Shown here piece by piece: positions 44,610 through 55,849 of a DNA stretch of 64,000 bases; the first letter of the stretch is position 1, and each line of letters begins with the position of its first letter. Both the position numbers and the translations under genes were made by a program. The notes below the pieces were generated by a model. It made no database searches. It was not told the DNA's origin and saw only the letters and a program-made list of their open reading frames with translations. The DNA lies in contig JAGPNK010000011.1 in assembly GCA_020746835.1 (NCBI GenBank), forward strand, positions 1,178,001 through 1,242,000, given 5' to 3'. Origin of the DNA: Stachybotrys elegans (taxonomy: Eukaryota; Ascomycota; Sordariomycetes; Hypocreales; Stachybotryaceae).

Positions 44610-45523
44610 ATGGCAAGCAAGGCAGCAAACACTCGCGTACGTACGAGTCGATCCCGGGTGCTGGCGATGCGGCGCGCGCTGACCTCTGTGAACAGTTGAC
44701 CCGCGAGTACAAGACCATCTCGGAGAACCCACCGCCCTACATCACAGCCCATCCCTCCGAGTCCAACATTCTAGAGTAAGGCAAGCACCCACCTCGAAAC
44801 ACACATGATGCTGACGAGCGCACCAGGTGGCACTATGTCATCACGGGCCCTGAGGACACACCCTACCATGGCGGCCAGTACTGGGGCACCTTGATCTTCC
44901 CTCCCAACTACCCATTTGCGCCACCCGCCATCCGCATGCACACGCCATCAGGGAGGTTTCAGCCGTCCACCCGACTGTGCCTATCCATATCCGACTTCCA
45001 CCCTAAATCCTTCAACCCCGCCTGGGAAGTCTCGACGATCCTCATCGGCCTTCTCTCCTTCATGACGAGCGACGAAATGACGACAGGCTCCGTGTCGGCC
45101 ACGGCGGCCGAGCGAAGATATCTTGCTTCGCGTTCGCGGTGGTGGAACTCAACCGGCGGCGGCTCCCACATCAAGGCCAACCCCGCGCAAAAGGGCAATG
45201 TCAAAGCTGGTGATGGAGGCGCCAAGTTCCGGGCCGAATGGCCCGACCTTGACACAGAGAACTGGGAGTGGATAAAGAAGAACAACGTCGACCAGGCCAC
45301 GGGCAACCGCCTCGATGGGGAGAACGGTCCGTCGTGCGGTCCTCAGCTGGGCATCGCAGCGACGAGCGGTCACCAAGCACAAGCTGTTGTCGATGCGGTG
45401 GTGCAGCAGCGGGACGCCGGTCGAGGCTGGATATCCCAGAACAAGCTCCTGGTGGCAGGGGCCGTCATCTTTGTATACGTGCTCATAGCGAGGCTGGTAG
45501 CTGGCGAAGGAACCATGGCATAG
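44610..45523 (+). CDS. ubc6: UBC6-type E2 ubiquitin-conjugating enzyme, tail-anchored
   Basis: Three exons: 44610..44636, 44696..44775, 44827..45523 (introns 59 and 51 nt). Joins give MASKAANTR|LTREYKTISENP and SNILE|WHYVITGPED. Product 267 residues. The UBC fold covers ~10-165 with HYVITGPEDTPYHGGQYWG, FPPNYPFAPPAIRM and catalytic Cys87 in RLCLSISDFHP, the same position as the active-site Cys of yeast Ubc6; the following SFNPAWEVSTIL is typical of the UBC6/UBE2J class. A C-terminal hydrophobic helix (LLVAGAVIFVYVLIARLV, ~243-260) anchors it in the ER membrane with the catalytic domain in the cytosol. It acts in ER-associated degradation with Doa10-type ligases. Start in strong context (GCCATGG). 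Confidence 0.96.
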
Positions 45524-46535
45524 ACCACCACCAGCAACGGCGTTGTATCAGGTTGTGGGAGCAGTGAGTAGAATAAGCAAGTATAAAGGCTCCATGAAGG
45601 GATGGGCGTTCTCTCGGTTTCTTTTAGTTAATCTATGAGACTCAAGTCTCGACGTGCCAACACGCTTAGCACATAATATCTTGCTCCCCTCGCACGTGTA
45701 ACTGTGACTTCTACGCTAAGCTTTGGCATTGAATGCTTATACAAGGACTACGATGAGAATAAGAAACGGGCTGCCAGTCAAGGTTCCCCTACCAATATGC
45801 CATATCTACAGGCGGTGTTACGAACGGTCACGCAGCTACCCTGTACTGGCAGCTTGACGATGACCTCGTTGTTTTCCACCACTGTTTACTACTGCTTTGG
45901 TTATCCGGGCACTAGGCATCATCCCCGTGGCGTTTTGGATCTTTAGCCCTTGTTGCTACTGCCTCTTCCATCTCGAACTGCACACCTCTTTTCAGCATAA
46001 TAGTTAGTAGAAGACTGACAGTCAGGTTCATAGCTTGTAACCATCGTAATGAAAGGAGGTATGCAGCAGTTGTAAACAATAGGGGCCATCGCCAGGCGTA
46101 CAGGGTAGCCGACTAGCCGAGCCACAAGGACCAGAGCTCAGGTTGCGGGTACCAAGCCAGCGCCACATTCGACAACCCTCCGAAGACATGTGAGAAGGTT
46201 TCACTCAACTGACTTGTAACTACATGTAAAATTTTAACCAGTCTTCAAGACGACACGAGATTACAGAGCAATGATAGCGCCTGCACATAAATATCACCAC
46301 CATCTCAATATCATGACCGCCGGGTAAGTTGAGACAGAGGTATCAAACGCAATGTCGGCATCCCAGCTGTTGAATCCCAATCCCTAGATGATAATAACCA
46401 GCACGACTCTTCCTGAACCAAGTAATAGGAGACCCCTTTACCAAAACTCCATTATGCCCTGCTTCCAACCTTGTTCTATCGTACCTCATAATGCTTCATT
46501 AATCATACCTGTACAAGTCAAGACAACCGGGCCAC
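45524..46535. other. 1-kb spacer between convergent UBC6 and cyclin C genes
   Basis: 3' regions of both genes. No gene, repeat or RNA recognised. Confidence 0.5.
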
Positions 46536-47547
46536 TCATTTGTCCAGACTACGAGCTTTGACGAAGCGGTTAACTTGCTCTCTAGTCAACTTATCGTTAT
46601 ACTGCTCAAAACAGTCGTAGAAGGATATCATCTCCTGTGTGACATCGACCATGGACGGGATGTCCACATTGCTCTCAGACAGCCACGCGGCAAACTGCTG
46701 GACGCGGGAAATCCTAGCTTCCTGCTGCTTCTCCTTCGTCTCCGGAACAAAGCTGTCCAATATCCCTCCTCTAGAAGCGTGTGCCTGGCCCAGGGCGGCC
46801 TGGGCAGCAGCAAGACCGGCAGCCGGCGACGAGGGAGATGCGGTTTGGCTCGAGACGGACGGGCTGTTGGGTCGCAGGACTAGCGCGAGAAGAATGGATA
46901 CGAGAGCTATGATATGCGGCGCATAAAGAATGGGCAGGTCCGTCATGTAATGGTCGTTGAGGATGGACCTGGCGAGCTGCACGTCCTCTTCCACCAGCAT
47001 CAATTCGCCACGCAGCGCCGAGATCGTCCGGTATGGCTGGTGAATGAGTAGCTGCGAACTCATCTCGCTGATGAGAAAGAATTCGCACTCGCCAATCTTG
47101 GAAGTATCGAGACTGATAAACTCGGCCCAGAGCTGGCGAGCCTCGGTGACGATGAGACGGATATGCTGAGGGGCCTCCTCCATCTTGCAGGCCAGATATA
47201 TGGCTGTCGTGATGACAAGATACGGATTCGTGCGCCGGATCTCGACTCGTAGGTAGAAGCGCTTGAGGTAGACCTGGGCGGTGGCCATGGCCTGCTGGCG
47301 GATGGTAAGGCGCTTGGCGAGCCTAATCAACTCTGCGAGAGGTGTCAGCGTGAGCGCATCAAGTTCGGATTTCTGAAGAGGACGGACGTTGGTTAAAGTA
47401 TATCGCCAGATGCCGCGGCTGAGGCAGTGGGTACAGGCGGACAAGCTCGGCATTGTCGTCCTCGAGCTTCTGGCGCATCGACACCAGCTGGTCCTTGGTG
47501 AACTGCCAGTGGCGCCTCTGCGTGGATTCCCAGTAATTGGCCGACAT
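46536..47547 (-). CDS. ssn8: Cyclin C (SSN8/SRB11), Mediator kinase-module subunit
   Basis: Two exons, 47547..47388 and 47332..46536, over a 55-nt intron (GTCCGT...CTCGCAG). The join gives LAIYFNQ|QLIRLAKRLTIRQQAMATA, as in other ascomycete cyclin C. Product 318 residues. N-terminal signature ANYWESTQRRHWQFTKDQL and cyclin box YLKRFYLRVEIRRTNPYLVI, TAIYLACKMEEAPQHIRLI, followed by the second cyclin fold with YMTDLPILYAPHIIALVSI. A Ser/Pro/Ala-rich insert (about RPNSPSVSSQTASPSSPAAG) is larger than in yeast. It partners Cdk8 in the Mediator kinase module and represses or tunes RNA polymerase II transcription; in yeast it also moves to mitochondria under stress. Head-to-head with the calcium-regulated mitochondrial carrier gene. 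Confidence 0.95.
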
Positions 47548-48029
47548 TTCGCCCTATGTTAGCCGGAAGACGGACGCTCCCCAGGACCAAAGACGTGGTC
47601 AGCACTGTCCGCGCGGAGGAAGAGGCGGATCGGGCTCGCTGGGGCGGGAATGCGCGGCTCCCTATATCCTACAGGCGTGGTTGGGACTTGGATAGGCGAG
47701 GCTGAAACGATAATGTGATACCCTGGACGAGGCTGCGGGGCCGATAAGCCAGGAGGACAGTGGGTAATCGGAGGCTTCTGATTGCTCGACTCGAGCCCCA
47801 TTGTGTGCTACCTGTTTGGCCTTAGCTCACGACGTCAGTCGATGAATACATTTTATGCTCCTTTCCACCTCCCGTTGACATCTATGGCTTTGTGTCGCGA
47901 AGCCAGCTGTTGCTACGACTCTATCATGATATCACAATAATCGCGAACCTCGTGCGACCTCCATAGCGCCATCTTCCCGGGCCACATCGTCCCATCTCGC
48001 CCTCGCCCTCGCCGCGATATGCCGCCGCT
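47548..48029. promoter_or_regulatory. Bidirectional spacer of cyclin C and the mitochondrial carrier
   Basis: 482 bp between divergent ATGs. Most of the cyclin C side is covered by an 80-codon open frame, listed separately. Confidence 0.5.
47559..47801 (-). other. 80-codon upstream ORF before cyclin C
   Basis: ATG 47801 opens a Pro/Ser-rich frame that stops 11 nt before the cyclin C ATG. If transcription starts upstream of 47801, cyclin C translation would have to pass this uORF. The frame has no recognised domain. Alternatively the transcript starts inside it and the frame is chance. Confidence 0.3.
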
Positions 48030-50412
48030 ATGAGAGTCTCCAAGCTAGCCATCGAGGTAGAGCATACGCTCGAGGAGTCGCAGAACCAGAGGGATGCTCG
48101 GGTCGAGCAGCTCTGGACCCGTCTGGCCCCGGCTGACAGCAGCGGGGAGCTGGACCTCAAGGGCCTGCAGAAGGGCTTCCGGAAGCTGGACCATCGTGAG
48201 CTCCCCACCTCCCGGTCTCTTGGGTGCATTGGCATTGGGGATGGTTGAATGCTGACAGACTGGTGCCACTGCAGCGATGAAGAATGCGGACGACCTGATT
48301 AAACAGATTATGCACGAGGTGGATACGAACCGAGATGGAAAGATTCAGTTCGAAGGTGCGTTTCGCCAGGCCTCGCGATGCAATCCATTACCTTGGGTCG
48401 CGCGGGCCGAGCAGGGCTAACTTGTGCGACAGAGTTTCGCACCTTTGTCGAAGAGGCCGAACGACAGCTCTACGTCCTCTTCAAGCTCATCGACAAGGAC
48501 GGCAACGGGAAGCTCGACAAGAGAGAACTGCAGGTTGCTTTCAAGACGGCCGGCCTGACCGTGTCCAACCGACGCCTCTCGGAATTCTTTGAAGACATGG
48601 ATAGAAACAACGACGGATATGTCACCTTTGAGGAATGGCGGTACGTGTTGATTTTTTTTTCTTTTTTCTTTCTTTTTGGTCTATGTCGCGGATCGATCGA
48701 ACTGTGGCGGGTCAGCTGCGTTGCCGTGGTCATGTGCGGGTGTCTTGCCGTCAGCTGCCAGCGACATTCATAGTTCACTTTCTTGTCACCAACCTCTCAC
48801 CCCCTGAAACTATCAGCTGCCAACCTTATTGTCACATTCGGTTTATGGCTTCAACTAAATTCGCCGCAGCAACTTTTTATTGTTCCTGCCAACTGGGGGG
48901 TATGACACCCGATTGCATGCGGTGCTGTCATATTATAATTCGGTGGTCAATGTTACACCAGAAGGAGACTCGACCGTACGCGAGGAGACATTGGAAGGTT
49001 TAGGTATGGAAGCTTCTTCCCGCTCCATTTTTCATGATATATTTGGTTCTCTCTTAAGGGTCGCCTTTCCTTTCGGACAATCTCCCATATCGGCATCAAA
49101 ACCCAGGATATCTTCGACCGACACCACCTCTCCCACAGATACTTCATCATCATCATCAACAACAACAACAACAGAAAATCTCGCCATGGATGCCCGCCTA
49201 GCAGAAGCAGGATACACCGTCGAGGACCTAGAGGGGCAGCGGATGGCAGCAGTGGACGAAGCTGACGATGGCACCGAGGGGGACCTCCAGGATCCAGTCT
49301 CTACCGGAGCCCTGAAAGGCCAGAAGACATTTAGACTGACCGCTTTTATCCCTGATCCAGGTTACTTCCTCGCGGGTGCCATAGCCGGCGGAGTCTCACG
49401 TACTGCTACCGCTCCCCTCGATCGTTTAAAGGTCTATCTTCTGGTCAATACCAAGACGGGATCTGACTCGGCTCTCGAGGCCATAAAAAGAGGCCGTCCT
49501 CTAGCTGCCTTGCAAACGGCGGCCACACCATTCAGAGACGCCGTCAAAGACTTGTTCCGGTCGGGCGGCTTCAAGGGCTTCTTTGCAGGTGCGTCTCAAG
49601 ACCGAATGACACTCACAGCCGCAGCATTGGCTAACGAGGCATAGGCAATGGCCTGAACGTCATCAAAATCATGCCCGAGACGGCCATCAAGTTTGGGTCA
49701 TACGAGGCGGCCAAGCGAGCCCTAGCCAACTTTGAGGGGCACGGCGACCCCAAGAAGATCAACTCATACTCCAAGTTCACTGCGGGCGGTGTCGCTGGAA
49801 TGATTGCACAGTGAGCCGTTTTGTGGTGCTGATCATGGCACTTTTGCTGACAGGTCCAGGTTTTGTGTGTACCCGCTTGATACCCTCAAGTTCCGTCTTC
49901 AGTGCGAGACGGTCAAAGGAGGGCTTACAGGAAGCGCTCTTGTCCGGCAGACGGCTGTCAAGATGTACGGCGATGGCGGACTTCGAGCGTGCTACCGAGG
50001 TGTCACAATGGGCCTCGTGGGCATGTTCCCCTACAGCGCCATTGACATGGGGACGTTTGAGCTTCTCAAGAAGAGCTACAAGACGTGGTATGCTAAGCGG
50101 ACAGGATGCCACGAAGACGATGCCGAGCCTGGCAACATCGCGACTGGCATGATCGGTGCCACGTCGGGAGCGTTTGGCGCTTCTGTTGTATATCCACTGA
50201 ACGTGGTCCGGACACGACTACAGACCCAAGGCACGGTGATGCACAAGGAGACATATACTGGTATCTGGGACGTGACCCAGAAGACGATCAAGCGGGAGGG
50301 CTACCGAGGCCTATACAAGGGCTTAACACCCAACCTACTCAAGGTGGCTCCGGCACTGAGCATCACCTGGGTGGTGTACGAAAACATGAAGAAGGTCCTG
50401 AAACTCGACTAA
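48030..50412 (+). CDS. sal1: Calcium-binding mitochondrial carrier (SAL1/SCaMC type)
   Basis: Six exons: 48030..48195, 48275..48355, 48433..48640, 48870..49588, 49645..49810, 49860..50412; product 630 residues. Joins restore KLDH|PMKNADDL, IQF|EEFRTF, FEEW|RNFLLFLP, FFAG|NGLNVIKI and GMIAQ|FCVYPLDTLK. The N-terminal half has EF-hands: one degenerate (PADSSGELDLKGL), then EVDTNRDGKIQFEE, IDKDGNGKLDKRE and DMDRNNDGYVTFEE. A Ser/Thr-rich linker leads to three mitochondrial-carrier repeats with signatures PLDRLKVYL, PLDTLKFRLQ and PLNVVRTRLQ. Such carriers exchange ATP-Mg for phosphate across the inner membrane under cytosolic calcium control. The exon 6 acceptor is tandem: CAG at 49853 or 49859 adds or omits two residues. 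Intron 3 (229 nt) contains a T-rich run. Confidence 0.95.
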
Positions 50413-51600
50413 AGAAGCATTGTTACGGCCCATGCGTCGGGAATGGCAGCCGAGAAAGAAAAAGGGGAAAGAAAGAAACAAACAGACGAACGGGGTCTGG
50501 CATGTGTAGGAAGCCGGCCATATGACGGCTAGGGGCGTCTATGCATGCCATGGGCTGCGTGGGCGGAGGATTGGGGGGAGGGTTGCTTCCCCGCACACCT
50601 TTGCGTTCCGGATAGAGATGATATCTGCCAACGAGGCTAGAATTTCTCCATTATGATAGAGGGAGCCGGTGCGTGTACGATACGGAAAGGCTCAGGTCGA
50701 CCACAGCTTGCATAGCTGATTTCGTATGTCGCGGATCAAGCAAATGGAATTTAATGCAGCGGGCAAGCGAAGCCCTGTACTTTGAAACATGGACACGATG
50801 AAGCTGGCCTTTGCCGAGTGCGAGTGAGATGGTGGTTGATTCATGACGCAGGCTCCTTGAAGGCATACGCCATACATACATACGCTGCCTGGCAGACTCG
50901 ATAAGGCCGCTGTGACCTTGATGGATTTCATTTCCATCTCCTCGGTTGCTGACGACGCCTTTCCCAGGTGGGATGACTGCCCCGGGGCTCGCCAGACCAA
51001 AGTGAGGGCACTTTTGTGAAGCTTCCCCACCTGATAAGGCAGCTCGTCCAGCGAGAGCCTCGACTGGATCAAACCCAACACCCACGACCAGGATAACGTT
51101 GGTTCTTGCTTGCAGTCTTGAGAAAGCGCATGCATGTCGCATGTCTTCCCGCGGGCGGAGTGGAGTTTGCTCTGGGTGGTGCACGCGTCCTCATTACGAA
51201 TCGTGATGGGACTGTCATCTTTCTTTTTCTTCCCGCCCGCTCTGTGGTGTTCTGGAGGGTCTTTTTTTCCCAGCCTCGCGCCCTTCGTGTCGGTGGAATT
51301 GCTGTGACCTGATAGATGATCCTGCCGTGATACGAGCGTGTGCTTGCTGGCCCGTATGAATTTGCATTGCGATTGCACTTCTACCCAAATAAAGCCAGCC
51401 ATATACGCCGCTTCTCATCTTGACGCCCACAATTAACAGCCTCATTCTTGGCGACCCAGACTTTCGGATCACCACAGCTCTTCTAAGCTGCTAATATACG
51501 AAACCCGTTTGCATTACGTAGCTTTCCTCGTTCCCCCGGCTTCGTCAGCTCACCTCGCACCCTATCCTGAACTGGTCAAGGGGTGACAAGACAAGCGGCC
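50413..51600. other. 1.2-kb spacer upstream of the DUF4097-like gene
   Basis: 3' region of the carrier and promoter of the next gene. Frames here lack coding character. Confidence 0.5.
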
Positions 51601-53754
51601 ATGTCGGCACCGTACTCGGACGACTTGTACTCGGGAGACACCTCGGACGGCGAGCACGAGGAGCTGCTGTCTCCGTCTGATGGCTACTTCCACGGGTCGT
51701 CGTCGTCGCCCGAGGCCTCGCGCAGCCCGGGAATCGTACCCTCGGTGCCCGACGTGCTCGTCGAGGATCCCACGCTGCGCGAGCAGAGCATCGACAAGGC
51801 CCGCGAGGCCGCGCAGGAGCAACGAGGCCATGACGAGGCCATGTGGGCGTCCATGAACCCTCCCACGACCTCGGCGGGCCAATCGATGCCCTACAGCGCC
51901 TCGCCACCGTTGACGCGTACGCACCAGCACCAGCACCGGCGCAGCGTCGACGAGGATTTTGCGTCGGATGGCAGGAATGCGGGACACACGAGTGCCGCCT
52001 ACTTATCAGAGAGGCAAAGCTCCGGCCTCGCACGCCATTCACTGACGGACGCTCCTCCAGCCTACTCGCCTCCCGTGTCACCTATTCACGACACCCGCCA
52101 GGGGGGATATCAGACCTTTGCTCAATCACAGCACATCGTCACAATGGGAAGACCACACGAGGGACAGGCGTTGATCGCGCGGGGGCCCGAGTCCATGGGC
52201 GGTTCTTCTGAGCAGCCTGAACCGTCTACTAATAGATACATTGTAGATGGTGGCGTCAGGAGAAGAATAATGAGGATTCTTGGACTCCTGGTTATCCTGT
52301 CCGTCTTCTTCACAATCTTTGGCATCATGATGAGAACACGCACGGTATGTCTCAGCATAACCTCTCTAAGCCCCCCCCCCCCCCCCCCCCCCAAAAGAAA
52401 CAGGAATATCTTGCTTATCAAAATTCTCCTATAGCCTGGTACCCGGCTGCCCCCGGATCCTCCCAAAACCCCCAAGCCGCCGCTGACAGTGCACGATGAA
52501 TTCAAATGGCATCCTCCCTCTGAGTGCCTCGGCACGCCCTACTACTTCCCCGAGGCCAGCTACACGCCCATCTTTGGCCGCGGCCGCAGCCTGGAAGTAA
52601 TGCACGCCACCTCGACCTCCATCGGCGCCAGCTACGGCTCGAGGCCCTTTGTCTTTGGCGAGGTCATCCTGCGGCCGACCTCTGCGTCCTCCCCGGGCTC
52701 CATCAAGCTCGAGGTCATCTCCAACGACGAGAACCTGCGCGTAACTCCCGAGTGGAATTCCGACGATGGCACTCTGCACATATTGACGCCGAGCCGTGTC
52801 GAATGGACGAAGGAGCCCGCGCCGTGCATCCAGATCCGCGCCACTGTCGGGGTTCCTCAGCACGCGCAGCTGGAGAGGCTGAAGATCATCACCGTGTCCC
52901 TGAACATTGATGTGGTCAATGGCCTTAGCCTGACTGCCAAAAAGGGGTACAGCTTACAGTCGATCTCAGGAGACGTGACTACCCCCTTTCAATCGGCAGA
53001 CGACAAGACCAAGGCCATTGAGCCATATGCTCTCAACGGCCGCGACATCCACATCGCCTCCGTCAGCGGCAACATCAAAGGTTGGTATCCTCTCTTCGAC
53101 AAGCTTGAAGCCAGTTCTGTCTCCGGAGACATTTCCATCGACGTTGACCCCAAGGACATCGACCCTGCGCGACCCAAGCCGGCCGAGCTCACGGTAGGTT
53201 CCCACTCAGGCGTCGTCATCGTCAGGGAGAACCTTGAGCGCTTCGCCGACTCGAAGCACCCCATCCCCTCACGCGACTACGTCGTCAGCATGAAGACGGT
53301 ATCCGGCGACATCAACGCCGAGGTAGCCATCACCTCGCAAGCCATGTTCAAATCCACCTCCGGCCACATCACCCTCCGCCTCTGGCCCGTCCTCAACGCC
53401 GCCCACGAAACGGAGCTCACGACAGACACCAAGAGCGGCCACACAACGCTCGGTGTCCTCGAGCCTTTCTGGACCGATGCCTCCTCCTCCGAACCGGCCC
53501 TCTCGCATGTCATATCCACGCACACGAGCATCGGCGGGCACCTCAAGCTCGTCTACCCGAGCGCCTGGGAGGGCACTCTCTGGGCAGACACCCTGACGGG
53601 CTCACAGAGCGTCCGTGGTGAGGGTCTCCACATCATCAACCGCACGACAGGATTCGAGAAGAGCGTCGTGGCCCGCAAGGGCAAGGGAAGCTCGGAGCTG
53701 AGGGTGCAGAGTGTCTCCGGAGAGGAGACTGTACAGATTGGTCCTCCATCATAA
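51601..53754 (+). CDS. Single-pass membrane protein with DUF4097-like beta-repeat domain and PPxY motif
   Basis: Two exons, 51601..52344 and 52435..53754 (90-nt intron, GTATGT...CTATAG), product 687 residues. Start at ATG 51601 (MSAPYSDDLYSG). The N-terminal ~220 residues are acidic, Ser/Pro-rich and disordered, and contain DAPPAYSPPV with PPAY at 152-155, a PPxY site of the kind bound by Rsp5/Nedd4 WW domains. A hydrophobic helix follows a basic stretch (RRRIMRILGLLVILSVFFTI, ~218-245). The C-terminal ~430 residues are beta-rich with recurring SVSGD/SGNI/SGHITL units (SISGDVTTP, SVSGNIKG, SVSGDISIDV, TVSGDINAEV), the pattern of DUF4097/adhesin-like beta-solenoids. The topology suggests N-terminus in cytosol and beta domain outside or luminal. 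Function unknown. Confidence 0.85.
52371..52392 (+). repeat. 22-nt poly-C tract inside an intron
   Basis: An uninterrupted C run between the donor at 52345 and the acceptor ending at 52434 of the DUF4097-like gene. Long C runs are unstable and hard to sequence, so the length may be inexact. Confidence 0.85.
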
Positions 53755-54250
53755 GTCAAGAACTTGACAGGAGTTCCTTTAATCTCCTCCTTCTTTCCCT
53801 TTGTTTCTTCTTCTTGTTGGGCTAAGTGAGATGGCTTGAGCGAATATGATCTTGGAGTTGGGGTATTCTTTGTTTCTTGCTGGGCTTGTGTGGAAACACG
53901 ACATGCGACAAGAACACGTTCTAAATACCTTTTGATATTTCTAATTCAACTGTCTTCGTAACGATCTCACCAACTAGAGTTGCATGCGAGAATTATTGTA
54001 TCGTATATTAAGTGCTAAATTTGAAAAGAAGCACTATACTATCAACATAAAATCAGTGAGACCAGCCCGTCTGAAAAGGGGTATCCGTAAAAAAAAAAAA
54101 CAGTTCATCCGATTTGTACATCGAGCCATGTACCGGCTGGCCGAGTGGTTCGTCTCTCATCATATTCATCCATCCATAATAGTCACCTGGCGCATACCAC
54201 TCCCCCAGGGCAACGCCGCATGGCTGACCTAGGTCAGTGGTTCATGCTGA
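53755..54250. other. Spacer between convergent DUF4097-like and BTB genes
   Basis: 3' regions of both genes. An A-run occurs at about 54091. Nothing else supported. Confidence 0.5.
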
Positions 54251-55849
54251 CTAGTCCTCCACCGGCCACGGCAAGTCTCGGTTCCCCACCGTGGTACAGG
54301 TCAGGTAGGTGATTCCGTCAGCTGCGCGACTCGAGCCGTTCAGATCCAGCTCCAGACCACTGCCCATGAGCGGCCGTACAATGTCGCGCGCCATAACCTT
54401 GAGCTCGTCCATGCGCTTCTCGAAGCGCCGTAGGTTTTCACGGCTGTACAGCTCCGGCGACAGCTTGAGAAATCGTTTGCAGTCGTCGTGGCCGAGGAAG
54501 GAGCTGGGATTGCCGGATCCGAGGGTACGATAGGCTCTTCCCATCGAGTTCAGCGGTGGGAGGACAGGTGGAGCGACGCGCAGGTCGCGAGTGTTTCCGT
54601 CCCGAGAGCCTCCGCGGCGTTCTGGGGGCGGCTGGGGGGTGGTGTTGTCAGCCACCCACTGACGGAATAAGCTTACTACAAGCCAGTCGAGATAGCTGGT
54701 GTTGGGTGTAACGCGATCGCCTCGAGAAGTGAGCAGGTTGAGCCTGAAGAGTCGTCCTTCAACACGACTAACTGTTTCCTCTAGCTCGTCCACTTTGTCC
54801 TCAATGATGTCGAGAACGACGTCTGGGAGAGCGGCACGCAGACTGCGTTCGCCCGCAGGCCACTGGCCCACAACATGAATGAGGGCCTCCTGGAAGATGA
54901 CCTTGCTCCTGGCAAGGTAACCTAGTCGCAAGTAGGAGATAGGGTACTTGGCAATCTGCTTCCACAGCCGAGACTGAAATTGGAGAAGATGGTGGTCAAC
55001 GCGAGGTCCGACAACGGGCAGAGCGTCGTACTGATCGGCGAGGGTAAGTAGACTCTTGCACTGAACATAGGCGTCTGCGACATTGATACCGTCGAGGACC
55101 GGTGGGTAGTTGTAGAAGATGCGGAAGAGGTTGTCGTAGTCGCGCAAAAGGTCTTGGTCCGCCTGAGATACGGCTGGCGGCGGAGCAGGAGCAGCCAGAC
55201 TCAGGTTGGCCACCGATCGGAAGAAGTTGTGATTGGTGGGCATGGACGATGTGTGCGCATGCCCCCCTTTGGAAGACCGAGCGTGAGACGTGTTGGCGGC
55301 CCGGGAGGAGGACGAGTTGGGGTTGCTGGCATCGCCAAAGATGGAGGATGTCAGGCGGCGTGACTTGGATTCTCCGTGCGACTCATCCCTCTGAACGAGC
55401 ATGGGAATATCACCGTCGCCGGATCCTGGATCGAGCTCATAGCGCCATCTGCGCCTCGGAGACCCAGCCTGCGCCACCTTGTCCTGGTCACTCTCAGCAC
55501 CAGTGGCAGAGCCAGAGCCGCCATCTTCATGTATCCGCGTGAGCTCCTTGCCCGAGGGCAGAAGTTGGGCTTTGGACCACTCGACCGAGGTGCTGGCCTC
55601 GAAGAAACCGCTGCATCGGGTCAAGGTGTGGCGATGGAGCAAGTAGCGATTCTCGGCAGATCCCGCGCGAACAATAATTTCGACATCGCCACTGTTATTG
55701 AAGACGGGAAACTCGTTCAGTGGTACAAATGAGGCACCGCCGGTATGGGAGCGATTGTAGCGCTTGGTACGCGAAAGAGAGGGCCGTGATACGACGGAGG
55801 AGGGACCGCGCAGGCTGAGGGACGACGGGGGCTCGGGTTGGGACACCAT
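54251..55849 (-). CDS. BTB/POZ-domain protein
   Basis: Single exon of 532 residues starting at ATG 55849 (MVSQPEPPSSLSLRG); upstream in-frame codons include no ATG. A Ser-rich leader of ~50 residues is followed by a BTB/POZ fold: DVEIIVRAGSAENRYLLHRH, then TRCSGFFEASTSVEWSK, interrupted by a long disordered insert (Ser/Gly/Arg-rich, ~110-210), then a helical second half (DNLFRIFYNYPPVLDGINVA, YVQCKSLLTLADQYDALPVV). The C-terminal half (YLRLGYLARSKVIFQEALIH onward) is helical and resembles the tail of other fungal BTB proteins. BTB domains mediate dimerisation and often Cullin-3 binding; no kelch or zinc-finger domain follows. Partner and process unknown. Head-to-head with the lysidine synthase gene. 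Confidence 0.85.
   Translation of the reverse strand: MVSQPEPPSSLSLRGPSSVVSRPSLSRTKRYNRSHTGGASFVPLNEFPVFNNSGDVEIIVRAGSAENRYLLHRHTLTRCSGFFEASTSVEWSKAQLLPSGKELTRIHEDGGSGSATGAESDQDKVAQAGSPRRRWRYELDPGSGDGDIPMLVQRDESHGESKSRRLTSSIFGDASNPNSSSSRAANTSHARSSKGGHAHTSSMPTNHNFFRSVANLSLAAPAPPPAVSQADQDLLRDYDNLFRIFYNYPPVLDGINVADAYVQCKSLLTLADQYDALPVVGPRVDHHLLQFQSRLWKQIAKYPISYLRLGYLARSKVIFQEALIHVVGQWPAGERSLRAALPDVVLDIIEDKVDELEETVSRVEGRLFRLNLLTSRGDRVTPNTSYLDWLVVSLFRQWVADNTTPQPPPERRGGSRDGNTRDLRVAPPVLPPLNSMGRAYRTLGSGNPSSFLGHDDCKRFLKLSPELYSRENLRRFEKRMDELKVMARDIVRPLMGSGLELDLNGSSRAADGITYLTCTTVGNRDLPWPVED

Noticed and set aside
43946..44779. 277-codon plus-strand frame over the SAM50/UBC6 spacer
   Set aside because: It runs through the CT-rich leader and a UBC6 exon in the wrong reading for exon 1; the splice model of UBC6 explains the coding part.
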